Assembly (NCBI GenBank): GCA_017503375.1
Contig: JAFVTF010000062.1
Span: 1-50,104, forward strand
Source: Lentisphaeria bacterium
GTDB lineage: Bacteria > Verrucomicrobiota > Lentisphaeria > Victivallales > UBA1829
Direction of reading: 5' to 3'
Length of the DNA: 50,104 nucleotides
Positions 16,512 through 24,564 of this stretch are shown piece after piece (positions within the stretch are counted from its first letter, which is position 1; the number at the start of each line of letters is the position of its first letter). A model generated the notes under the pieces. It made no database searches. It was not told where the DNA came from and saw only the letters and a list, made by a program, of their open reading frames with translations. The position numbers were made by a program, and so were the translations under genes.

Positions 16512-17275
16512 TCTGTCACCTCAATACGGGGTTTTCTCATTTCGATCACGGGGATCTGTTCTCCGGGCTTGATTCCGTTTGCACCGGAAACGACGATAAC
16601 CTGGAAATATTTCATACCGGGATCCATCATTTTGAACTGCATATTGCTGAGGACCTGTCCGCCTGTGCCATTTCCGGCAAAACGGAATCTTCCGCCCTGA
16701 TAGTGCTGACGGATGCCTGTTCCTGCAGGAATCGCAATTCCGATGGGTCTTGCAAAAGTGATCTTCCATCCTTCAGCGGTCTGCTCAATGGTTTTGGGAA
16801 CCTGTCTGATGATATTTTTATTCGGAAGATCAGAACGATCCGGTTTCGTATTATATGCAACCAGCCCGCTCTTGTTCCATTTCTTTCCATCTTTGATAAC
16901 GATAAAATTATCTGTCGCGGCGGCAGCTTTTACTAAAACAGTTTCCGTAGCAATGTTCGGATGAGATGTATAATACTCGATTAATTTTTTGTCCTTATCC
17001 AGCGGCAGAAAACCGATACGGAAAATATTGCTGTCGCTGCCGGGAAGCTGACGGTACATCCCCTTGAATGTGTAAGTTTTTTTTGCATCATAGGGATAGA
17101 TTTTTGCGGAGAAGAGAGAAACCCTTCCTGTAGCGCGGAGGATTCCGTTACCATGAACTTTAAGAGGTGATTTCTTTGCCCAATCTTCAATACGGCTGAG
17201 GTCGTAAACTTCTGCAGCGGAACAGAGAGCAGCCCCCGCAATAAAGAGTGCAGCAGTCATTTTTTTGAGATTCAT
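16508..17275 (-). CDS. small secreted protein paired with DUF4838, copy 2
   Basis: The 255-residue protein has a signal peptide (MNLKKMTAALFIAGAALCSA, cut near residue 21) and a beta-rich mature part with repeated aromatic and Gly residues. It is a full-length paralogue of the protein at 19469-20227: both share R-I/V-E-D-W near the start, the stretches FKGxYRQL, SNIFRIG and VKAAAATD-type, and an end around GIKPGEQ-P-V-EMR. I recognise no named family. The composition and context suggest a carbohydrate-binding or accessory subunit for the adjacent DUF4838 protein. An AGGAAG site lies 8 nt before the ATG. Confidence 0.75.
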   Translation of the reverse strand: MNLKKMTAALFIAGAALCSAAEVYDLSRIEDWAKKSPLKVHGNGILRATGRVSLFSAKIYPYDAKKTYTFKGMYRQLPGSDSNIFRIGFLPLDKDKKLIEYYTSHPNIATETVLVKAAAATDNFIVIKDGKKWNKSGLVAYNTKPDRSDLPNKNIIRQVPKTIEQTAEGWKITFARPIGIAIPAGTGIRQHYQGGRFRFAGNGTGGQVLSNMQFKMMDPGMKYFQVIVVSGANGIKPGEQIPVIEMRKPRIEVTE

Positions 17276-17300
17276 AATCGAACTTCCTTATGTTGAGTTT

Positions 17301-19472
17301 TTACTTTTTCTGAGCTTCCAGAATGATCAGATCGTCATACTGAACTTTTCCTTTTGTACTGCCGGAAATGCAAAGTCTGATCCTCAAATTTCCGGGCAGT
17401 TGATAGGGTGTCGTAAAGTTGAATACAGCTGTTGACCAATCTTCGGAATAAACACCATGAATGTCACTGTAAAAGACAGAATGAAGGATTTCATTCTTGT
17501 CATCGCACCATTCTGCTGAAATATAAGGAATCACCTTTTCTGTCGTTCCAACGCAGCGATACTTTACTTCCATACGGAAATTCATCGGCTGGCTGATACG
17601 GAACGTCTTTTCGATTCCGCCGGTATGCCCTTGTCTGCACCGGAGTTCTGCTGCTCCGGTATTTTTATAACCATCCTTTTTCGTATGGGAAACAAACGTT
17701 CCGGGGTATTTCCGATGTTCATATATTCCCCATCCGTCAAAACCTTTATTGAAATCCTCTTTGAAGAAGAGTTTTGTAAAGGCATCCGCTCTGTGAAGCC
17801 GGACATTTTGATTCTGGATCCAGTATTCGCAGCGGTTCCGGCGATTTTGGAATGCGGACCGGAAATATTCCGCTCGGGTCTTACAATCTCCTTCCGGAGC
17901 AAGTTCACAAACTTTATCCAAATCCTTTGAGCAATTTTCAAAGAAATCTTTATCAATAACATTCAAATAATCATGCCAGGTCGGTACGAGATAAGTTCTT
18001 GCACAACGTTTGAACCACGCACTTTTCGGCATCTTATTTATCCAGAAATCTTCAATGCGGTCAAAACAGCTTTTCAGATAAGGAGCTGCCTTGGGACCGA
18101 CTGCAGTCACATACCAGTCATTCAAAATTTTATCTTCATCCTGGAACGGATTCCAAAGCATTTTGAGAACCAGATATGCCAACGGCCCCTCCGCCCAGAT
18201 TTGTTCGTTTCCGCCGAACCCGGAAATTCCCAAGGGCAGATGTTCTATATAGATATGCCGGACACGTAAATTGTAGCCTTCCCGCAGCTGCCGGGCAACA
18301 TGATGACTGGTCACACGGGGAAGAACATACTGATTACTGTAGAAATAATCATACCAGCAAACATTTTTCGCGATTGCTGACCAGCTGCTTTGGCGTATCA
18401 TATCTTTTGCTTTGCGTTCCGGATCCACCCAATTCAGACGGTCATAGGTAATAACGGGAATTAATGAGGGATGAAGTTTGAAATTTTTCGGAGCAATGGA
18501 GGTATGGTTGTATGCAAACACCGTAAATGTTGCTTCCGGATATTTTTTGGTAACTCCCTCGGCGATTTTATTGCAGAACTGCAGATAAAGCAGAGAACGG
18601 TCTTTGGAACCGAACCGGTGCGGCACATCCGGAACCGGATAAAACTTCTTGCAGTTTTCACATTCACAGTAACCATCACCGTCGTTCTGCCCCAGACCCC
18701 ATGTCCGGAGATCAGGATTTTTTGCAAACGCATCGCAAATGATCCGGATGGCTTCTTTCACAACCGCAGGATTGGTCATACATGGCTGCCAATGCAATCC
18801 TAGTCTCGGCGGACGCGGAATGTACCGTTTTCCGTTAATGATCGGATAGAAATCCGGATTTGTTTTTTCATATTTGGAAGGAGGGAACATTTTATAAAGA
18901 TTGTGACCGATGTCGACACGGTACGGCATGGCACCGCGATGCAGCGGAAACCAATCCTGATATCTCTGTCGTGACCAATGGCGATTCCCGCTTCCGAGTG
19001 TACGGGTCTGAAATTTCGGTGCATCTGAATATTCCTTCATCGGAATATTCAAATCTTTGATTTTCGGAACATGTTCTCCAGCAGGACCGGGATACAGGAA
19101 ACGAACACCGAGGAACCGTTCGCAAAAATCCAGAGCGGCATATTTGATTCCGTTCGGCCCGCCTCCGGTGATCACCATTTTGTCCGCTGAGGGAAAGCTG
19201 AAACGAAAGCCTTCCGGATCCATCTTGCCTTTTTCGATTTGAAAACAGATTTTTGCTTTGCCAACAGCTGCATCTGCACGTTTTCCCGTGCTTTTGTAAA
19301 TATATTTTTCGATGATCATTGATGCTTCAAGACAGGCTTTATCATCTTTCGGCGTAATGAATTCAACGGTAAGATTTCCATCTTTCAAGACAGAAAAGAG
19401 TTTTTCCGCAGCATTTACAACCGATATCCCGCTCAAAAAAATGATGGCAAAAATAATTTTTCCATATTTCAT
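17301..19472 (-). CDS. secreted DUF4838 protein, copy 1 of a duplicated pair
   Basis: The 723-residue protein has a signal peptide (about 1-21, VVNA-AE), the GH67/GH20-like N-terminal domain, the DUF4838 barrel with QNDGDGYCECENC at about residue 270, and a C-terminal jelly-roll-like module. Differences from its neighbour at 14352-16511 are spread along the length, with a short insertion (GISGFGGNEQIW) in the barrel. The two have probably diverged in specificity. Its start codon overlaps the stop of the small secreted protein by 4 bases. A 25-nt gap separates its stop from the next small-protein start. Confidence 0.83.
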   Translation of the reverse strand: MKYGKIIFAIIFLSGISVVNAAEKLFSVLKDGNLTVEFITPKDDKACLEASMIIEKYIYKSTGKRADAAVGKAKICFQIEKGKMDPEGFRFSFPSADKMVITGGGPNGIKYAALDFCERFLGVRFLYPGPAGEHVPKIKDLNIPMKEYSDAPKFQTRTLGSGNRHWSRQRYQDWFPLHRGAMPYRVDIGHNLYKMFPPSKYEKTNPDFYPIINGKRYIPRPPRLGLHWQPCMTNPAVVKEAIRIICDAFAKNPDLRTWGLGQNDGDGYCECENCKKFYPVPDVPHRFGSKDRSLLYLQFCNKIAEGVTKKYPEATFTVFAYNHTSIAPKNFKLHPSLIPVITYDRLNWVDPERKAKDMIRQSSWSAIAKNVCWYDYFYSNQYVLPRVTSHHVARQLREGYNLRVRHIYIEHLPLGISGFGGNEQIWAEGPLAYLVLKMLWNPFQDEDKILNDWYVTAVGPKAAPYLKSCFDRIEDFWINKMPKSAWFKRCARTYLVPTWHDYLNVIDKDFFENCSKDLDKVCELAPEGDCKTRAEYFRSAFQNRRNRCEYWIQNQNVRLHRADAFTKLFFKEDFNKGFDGWGIYEHRKYPGTFVSHTKKDGYKNTGAAELRCRQGHTGGIEKTFRISQPMNFRMEVKYRCVGTTEKVIPYISAEWCDDKNEILHSVFYSDIHGVYSEDWSTAVFNFTTPYQLPGNLRIRLCISGSTKGKVQYDDLIILEAQKK

Positions 19473-20227
19473 TCGCTGACCTCGAGCCTGGGATTTCTCA
19501 TTTCAAAAACAGGAGTTTCTTCTCCGGGCTTGATTCCATTTGTGCCGGAAAGTACAACCGGACGGAAATATTTTGTACGGGGATGCCAGTGGGTACAGGT
19601 GATATCTCCAAGCACCTGGATCCCTGTTCCATTTCCGAAGAAACGGAATCTTCCGGCTGACATATACTGCCGGACAGCTGTTCCGGCAGGAAGGTCCACA
19701 TCGATCGGCCCGGCAAATGATATTTTCCACCCGTCTCCGCTTTTTTCAATGGAACGCAATTTCAAGGTAATATTATTTCTGTTGGAAAGCTGTTTTGCCG
19801 TTTCACTGTAAGCAACGAGAGCGTTGCGTTTCCAGCCGGAGGCATCTTTTACAAAAATCGCAGTATCGGTTGCTGCAGCAGCCTTCGTGAGAACTGTATC
19901 AGTCTTCTGAACAACTCGCCCGGAAGCAAATTCCATCTCCTGTTTGTTCTTGTCATATTGCACAATACCAATACGGAAAATATTGCTTTCACTTCCGATA
20001 AGCTGCCGGTACAAGCCTTTGAATTTGTAGGTCTTTTTTGAGTCATAAGGATAAAACTTTGCAGATAAGACGACCAATCTTCCGCGACCGCGCAGAATTC
20101 CCTTTTTATGCTGAGTAAGCGGTGATCTTTCCTGCCAATCCTCAACACGATCGAGTTTATAAACTTCTCCGGCAGAACACAGAAATGCTCCGGCTGTCAG
20201 AAGAACAATTGCAATTTTTGTAAACAT
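19469..20227 (-). CDS. small secreted protein paired with DUF4838, copy 1
   Basis: From the ATG at 20227 the protein has 252 residues. It starts MFTKIAIVLLTAGAFLCSAG, a clear signal peptide with a good AAGGAAG ribosome site 7-8 nt upstream. An in-frame earlier start would put 13 charged residues ahead of the signal peptide and is unlikely. The mature part is beta-rich and paralogous to the protein at 16508-17275. No known family is recognised. The ATGA overlap with the following DUF4838 gene implies co-translation and perhaps a complex. Confidence 0.75.
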   Translation of the reverse strand: MFTKIAIVLLTAGAFLCSAGEVYKLDRVEDWQERSPLTQHKKGILRGRGRLVVLSAKFYPYDSKKTYKFKGLYRQLIGSESNIFRIGIVQYDKNKQEMEFASGRVVQKTDTVLTKAAAATDTAIFVKDASGWKRNALVAYSETAKQLSNRNNITLKLRSIEKSGDGWKISFAGPIDVDLPAGTAVRQYMSAGRFRFFGNGTGIQVLGDITCTHWHPRTKYFRPVVLSGTNGIKPGEETPVFEMRNPRLEVSE

Positions 20228-20278
20228 TGTTTCTTCCTTTCCATATGATTGTTTTATTTCCGGCACTCAGGGTTGCTT

Positions 20279-21487
20279 TTATTTATAAAGTTCAGAGATT
20301 TCCACCATGCGATGTTCCCTGCGTGAGATTTCAGCAGCCTGACCGATTGCTGTTGAAAGCAAACCATGTTCCGCTGTGGAGTTCGGAATGACTTCTCCGC
20401 GCAAAACTTTACAGAAAGTATCGACCAGAGACGGGTCTGCTCCGCCATGACCGCCATCCGCTTCCCCGATCTGATAGGTTACAAACTCATCACTCCAGCG
20501 GGGGGTGATTTTGATCGTACGATTGGTAAGACTGACTTCTGCAATTCCACGGTCTCCGACGATCGAATAAAGACGGTCGCCTTTATTTCCGATGAAACAT
20601 TCAAAATGACTTGCCTTCAAGCCGCCCTCATATTCCACCATAGCAATTCCGTTATCGTGATTATCCTTGTCACTGAGATACATGCAGCGATTTTTCACAT
20701 AGCCGTCTTCTGCGATCTGTTCGGCTCCCCACAATGGCTTTTCGTGTCCGCCGATATCATAGCAGTCACCGCATTTGCTTCTATAATAGCAATGTGTACA
20801 ATCCGGACCCGGCTCATGACCATCTTCCAGTTCAAAGGGAATTCCATCTTCATTCAGAACGTTGACGGCAGCGAAAGCTGTCACGCGCAACGGTTTCGGA
20901 AAGCCGAGAAGCCAGTTAAAAATATCAAAGTCGTGACTTCCCTTATGGATCCAGAGTCCGCCGGTGTAACAGAACAGACGGTTCCAGCGGCACATATAGG
21001 TGCGTCCGCCGCCGTAAAATTCACGGTTTTCGCAAAGGAAGACTTTTCCGAGAACTCCGTCATCAATGAGCTGTTTCAGACGGATCAGCACAGGATGATG
21101 GCGCAAATTAAATCCGATCATAACAGTTTTTCCGGTCTTTTCCGCTGTCTGTATAATATCCATACCATCTTTTACATTTGTTGCAATGGGTTTGTCGATC
21201 AGAACATTCCAACCGTAATTCAATGCTTTGACGGCATATTCATGATGGTAGCAATCCGGAACAGTGATAATGACACCATCCAGTTTCTCATTGGCAGCCA
21301 TATCCTCAATAGTGGAATAAATAGCGGGGTTGATTCCATACATACCGGCTGCAGCTTCAGCGCGTTTTCTGTTGGTATCGCAATAAGCTGCGATTTCAAC
21401 ATCGTCCCGCTTGTTCAGAAGTTCAGTGAAACAACTGGTTCCACGGGACCCGGTTCCGATAATAGCAATCTTCAATTTCTGTGACAT
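20279..21487 (-). CDS. Gfo/Idh/MocA-family oxidoreductase with a four-cysteine insert
   Basis: The 402-residue protein has the Rossmann motif IIGTGSRG (9-16) and, in place of the usual EKP, D98-K99-P100. The C-terminal half carries WIHKGSHDFDIFNW, with K182 and H185 where family members place catalytic residues. An insert with C230-x2-C233-x5-C239-x2-C242 looks like a zinc-binding knuckle, seen only in some subfamilies. It would use NAD(P) on a sugar or glycoside. Some family members cleave glycosides by an NAD-dependent redox route, so a glycosidase role is possible. AAGGAG lies 8 nt before the ATG. It sits in the long operon, 48 nt behind the GH43-like gene. Confidence 0.87.
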   Translation of the reverse strand: MSQKLKIAIIGTGSRGTSCFTELLNKRDDVEIAAYCDTNRKRAEAAAGMYGINPAIYSTIEDMAANEKLDGVIITVPDCYHHEYAVKALNYGWNVLIDKPIATNVKDGMDIIQTAEKTGKTVMIGFNLRHHPVLIRLKQLIDDGVLGKVFLCENREFYGGGRTYMCRWNRLFCYTGGLWIHKGSHDFDIFNWLLGFPKPLRVTAFAAVNVLNEDGIPFELEDGHEPGPDCTHCYYRSKCGDCYDIGGHEKPLWGAEQIAEDGYVKNRCMYLSDKDNHDNGIAMVEYEGGLKASHFECFIGNKGDRLYSIVGDRGIAEVSLTNRTIKITPRWSDEFVTYQIGEADGGHGGADPSLVDTFCKVLRGEVIPNSTAEHGLLSTAIGQAAEISRREHRMVEISELYK

Positions 21488-21535
21488 AGTTCGTTCTCCT
21501 TTTCATTGAAAGATTATAGTATTGTTTTCTTGATA

Positions 21536-22600
21536 TCAATCGAGTTCAGGAACACATTCATCCTGCCAGGTAATGGTGAATGTCCTGTCATCATGGAACT
21601 CCACCGGAAGCCAGACATATTGGCTGTCGATGAAATTTTTCATGTTCCAGCGATCAAAGACCACATACTGTTTTCCGCCGGAGAAGAATCCGCATGCGCC
21701 CTGACAGTTCCAGGTCAATTCCGGTCCGGCATCAGTGGAAAGGTCTTCTCCACGGCAGGGATTATCGAACTCAAACCAGGGTCCCCAGATATTTTCTGCC
21801 CAGAGACCATGGGCGGCATTGGGGAGAAATCCCGTACAGCCGGAAGTCAGCATGTAATAGATGTTGCTGCGCTTGAAAATGACCGGAGCTTCCTGCCAGC
21901 GACCCTGCGCCATGCGGGTATATTTTCCGGTGTGATGAAGGAAATCATCAGTAAGTTCAGCAATGTGGATCGTACTGTTATCTCCGGAGGTATAAAAGTG
22001 ATAGGCTTTTCCATCGTCATCAAGGAACAGAGTCTGGTCACGCACGCCCTGTCCGCGTTCAAAATCGCGCCCGACGATCGCGCTCTGTTCGATCCGGTAA
22101 CGCCAATCCGGTGTCCGATCCTCCCAGGTCGGACATTCTGCGATCCGTTTCGGGTCCATATCCCGCCGGGTCACATCCATGGGCCAAACGCCTTTTTCGG
22201 CACGCTCGGCATAGAGAAACTCAAAAGGTCCCAGCGGCGTATCTGAAACAGCCACGCCCATATCGGCACGGGAGTGATCTTTGTTGGCACTGTGAAAATA
22301 CATCACGAATTTTCCGGTCTTTTTACAGAAAAGCACTTTCGGTCGCTCAACCCGTTCACCGCGAAGAAGCGGACTCTCCGGATCGTCTACCATGTCAAGC
22401 GCACAACCGTGATCCGTCCAGTGTTCCAGATCAGATGAGGAATACACATGCACCCCATACTTCCAGGCGAACCGACCGTCGAAACCTTCCGTTTTATGTT
22501 CGCCGTACCAGTACCAGACGCCCTCATGTTTCAGGAAACATCCGCCATGGGCATTGATATGCTGACCGTTTGTATCGTAAAAAAACTGACCGTTTTTCAT
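21536..22600 (-). CDS. GH43-like five-bladed beta-propeller glycosidase
   Basis: The 354-residue protein begins GQHINAHGGCFLKHEGVWYWYGEHK, the signature of the GH43 branch that includes exo-beta-1,3-galactanases. Blade repeats follow (VYSSSDLEHWTDHG, VRDQTLFLDDDGKAYHFYTS, WQEAPVIFKRSNIYYMLTS). The EAPVIFKR and DQTLFLDDDG positions match family acid residues. The enzyme would remove terminal sugars from galactan or arabinan side chains. There is no signal peptide. AAGGAAG lies 8 nt before the ATG, and the upstream pseudopilin stop is 21 nt away. The GH43 clan is firm; the galactan specificity is suggested by the amino terminus only. Confidence 0.83.
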   Translation of the reverse strand: MKNGQFFYDTNGQHINAHGGCFLKHEGVWYWYGEHKTEGFDGRFAWKYGVHVYSSSDLEHWTDHGCALDMVDDPESPLLRGERVERPKVLFCKKTGKFVMYFHSANKDHSRADMGVAVSDTPLGPFEFLYAERAEKGVWPMDVTRRDMDPKRIAECPTWEDRTPDWRYRIEQSAIVGRDFERGQGVRDQTLFLDDDGKAYHFYTSGDNSTIHIAELTDDFLHHTGKYTRMAQGRWQEAPVIFKRSNIYYMLTSGCTGFLPNAAHGLWAENIWGPWFEFDNPCRGEDLSTDAGPELTWNCQGACGFFSGGKQYVVFDRWNMKNFIDSQYVWLPVEFHDDRTFTITWQDECVPELD

Positions 22601-22621
22601 GAATACTTCCTTGCTTGCAAT

Positions 22622-23374
22622 TTATTGAGTGACCGGAGGATATCCGAACCAGAAGTTATGAATATCGTTGGCTGCTTTGCTTTTACCATCCATGCGGGGA
22701 ATGATAGAAATATAATAACTGTATTTAGTTTCTCTGACACTCTCAACATGCCCATCTGCCATCGTAAAGTTCAATGATCCTTTGTGGGGCAGATACATCT
22801 TCGCAAGATCTCTGACAATATCGTTTGCTCCGCCATCAATACGGTAATGTTCTGCAGGAACAGGAAGCCCGTCGGCATAACCATGAATTTCTCCGAACAC
22901 ATTGACGCTCGAAGTGAACCTGATCGTACTCCATTTTCTATAATGGAAAAAATAATGTTTTTGGGTCGTTTTGTCTGATTCATCAAAACCATGTCCCTGT
23001 GCAACACTGGAAATATTTACATGATAGTCCGCACGGTAGGGTTTATCATTTTGTATATAGATGGGACGATCCGGGTGTTTCGGCATGGAAGGACAGATGA
23101 AATGATTGAGATTTTTCATATAATTTTTGTAAAAAAGCCCTCGCCAGTCATTTGTGGTTGTTGAATAACCGTCAAAATCATTGACATAGGTCTGATTGAC
23201 AAGACCGATCTGCTTCATGTTATTCGTACAGCTTCCTCTTCTGCCTGCTTCTCTTGCATTATTCAATGCCGGAAGAAGCATCCCCGCCAGAATCGCAATA
23301 ATCGCAATAACGACAAGAAGCTCAATCAATGTAAAACGTGAAACATTTCTTTTTGGGAACAATCCTGTTTTCAT
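22622..23374 (-). CDS. pseudopilin-like protein with H-x9-DG tail motif
   Basis: This 250-residue protein is taken to start at 23374 ([10 protein letters not shown]), because the AAGGA ribosome site overlaps the alternative ATG at 23383. It has [18 protein letters not shown] with Arg just before the cleavage-site Phe, then [21 protein letters not shown], and near the C-terminus [12 protein letters not shown], an exact H-x9-DG motif known from PVC-group prepilin-processing-associated proteins. It would be membrane anchored with its globular part outside. It is the first gene of the ~11.6-kb polysaccharide operon, behind the promoter at 23469-23497. Role in glycan capture or export is inference. 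Confidence 0.8.
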   Translation of the reverse strand: MKTGLFPKRNVSRFTLIELLVVIAIIAILAGMLLPALNNAREAGRRGSCTNNMKQIGLVNQTYVNDFDGYSTTTNDWRGLFYKNYMKNLNHFICPSMPKHPDRPIYIQNDKPYRADYHVNISSVAQGHGFDESDKTTQKHYFFHYRKWSTIRFTSSVNVFGEIHGYADGLPVPAEHYRIDGGANDIVRDLAKMYLPHKGSLNFTMADGHVESVRETKYSYYISIIPRMDGKSKAANDIHNFWFGYPPVTQ

Positions 23375-23468
23375 AAACACCATCCTTGGGTTGATTAATG
23401 TTATATGCCGATACGAAAAAGAATTCTACCAACACCCTTGTTCATACCTTTTCAATTTCTTTACATCT

Positions 23469-23497
23469 AATATATCATATATTTTCTTTGAAAACAA
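23469..23497 (-). promoter_or_regulatory. promoter of the 11.7-23.4 kb polysaccharide operon
   Basis: On the minus strand, TTGTTT (23492-23497), a 17-bp spacer and TATATT (23469-23474), about 95 bp before the pseudopilin ATG. The rest of the 302-bp gap is AT-rich. It holds CTGATATT (23599-23606) and AATATCAG (23635-23642), an inverted repeat that could be a regulator site. Confidence 0.6.
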
Positions 23498-23676
23498 GCA
23501 TAAAAAACTCATTAATGTATCCGAAATGCTCATTATTTATATGGTATATAAAAAAGGGTAAAACAGGATTATCTCAAAAGAAAAGAATCAAGAGACTGCT
23601 GATATTGTAAAACTTACAAAACAAAATATCAGAAAAGAAAAGAATAAAAAAGTATTTTTACAGTTAAGAAAAATCT

Positions 23677-24543
23677 CTAAAAATGCTCAATATTTTTTTT
23701 AACATGAACAGGTGTCTTTCCTGTAATTTTATGGAACTGGCGACTGAAATAGTTCCTGTTTCCGAATCCGAGTTCTTCCGCAATATCATCCACAGTTTTA
23801 TCCGAAGTGCGCAGCAATGTCATGGCCTCTGCGATCCGGAGCTGGAGCTGATACTGCCGGGGAGATGTCCCGGTCGCCGCCAGAAAATTCCGTTGCAGCG
23901 TAGCCCTCGACATATTGGCTACCTGACAGAGCTTTGACAAGGGACAAGGTTCCTTAAAGTGACGGTTTAAATAGGAAATCACTCCATTGATATGCAGAAA
24001 TATCTGCGGATTTCGTCCCTGCTCATGAGAATGCAGTCTTGCCAAACGGCTCAGCATCATCATGAAGGTCCCCAGCATGGAAAAACGGTATCCGGAAGGG
24101 CGGGTCTCATCATCGTGCCGGAGTGCGATCACAAGCTTGCGGACCTCAAGAAAATCCTCTTCCGGAAGATGAAGAAATGTGTATTTTGTTCCGGGACTTT
24201 TGCCATGAAAAACAGCCTGAAATCCGGGTAGCAGGGGGACATCTATCAGCGGGATCGGAAGTTGATCTGAAAGAAAAATAATATTGACTAAAGAAAAATC
24301 TTCCGAACTGTTCCGGTAAAAATGGACAATGCCGGGAGGGACGACTAAAACATCGCCTTGCATTACCGGAACAGAAGTTTCTCCGCAATAATGTACAGAA
24401 TTCCCTTTCAAAATCAGAACAAGTTCAGTGTAGGAATGTAAATGCTCCGTCGTATCAACCTGCGGTTCATTCCAGGCAACATGAAGCGGAAAATTCGTAA
24501 TAGAACCGCCATTGTGACCATCTATTATTTTACATTCCAACAT
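23677..24543 (-). CDS. AraC-family transcriptional regulator
   Basis: The 288-residue protein has an N-terminal cupin sensing domain (HLHSYTELVLILKGN, VMQGDVLVVPPGIVHFY) like that of RhaS and MelR regulators, and a C-terminal AraC domain with MSRATLQRNFLAATGTSPRQYQ and ELGFGNRNYFSRQFHKITGKTP. It would bind a sugar and activate transcription. It is read after the alpha/beta hydrolase gene (21-nt gap) and directly upstream of the promoter of the long polysaccharide operon, so it is the best candidate regulator for both. The ribosome site is weak, which fits low expression behind an enzyme gene. Confidence 0.87.
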   Translation of the reverse strand: MLECKIIDGHNGGSITNFPLHVAWNEPQVDTTEHLHSYTELVLILKGNSVHYCGETSVPVMQGDVLVVPPGIVHFYRNSSEDFSLVNIIFLSDQLPIPLIDVPLLPGFQAVFHGKSPGTKYTFLHLPEEDFLEVRKLVIALRHDDETRPSGYRFSMLGTFMMMLSRLARLHSHEQGRNPQIFLHINGVISYLNRHFKEPCPLSKLCQVANMSRATLQRNFLAATGTSPRQYQLQLRIAEAMTLLRTSDKTVDDIAEELGFGNRNYFSRQFHKITGKTPVHVKKNIEHF

Positions 24544-24564
24544 GAATTTATCTGCCTTGATCTT

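Noticed and set aside
20366..21484. Plus-strand open frame of 372 codons opposite the Gfo/Idh gene
   Set aside because: The minus-strand protein has clear Rossmann and family motifs. The opposite frame has none.
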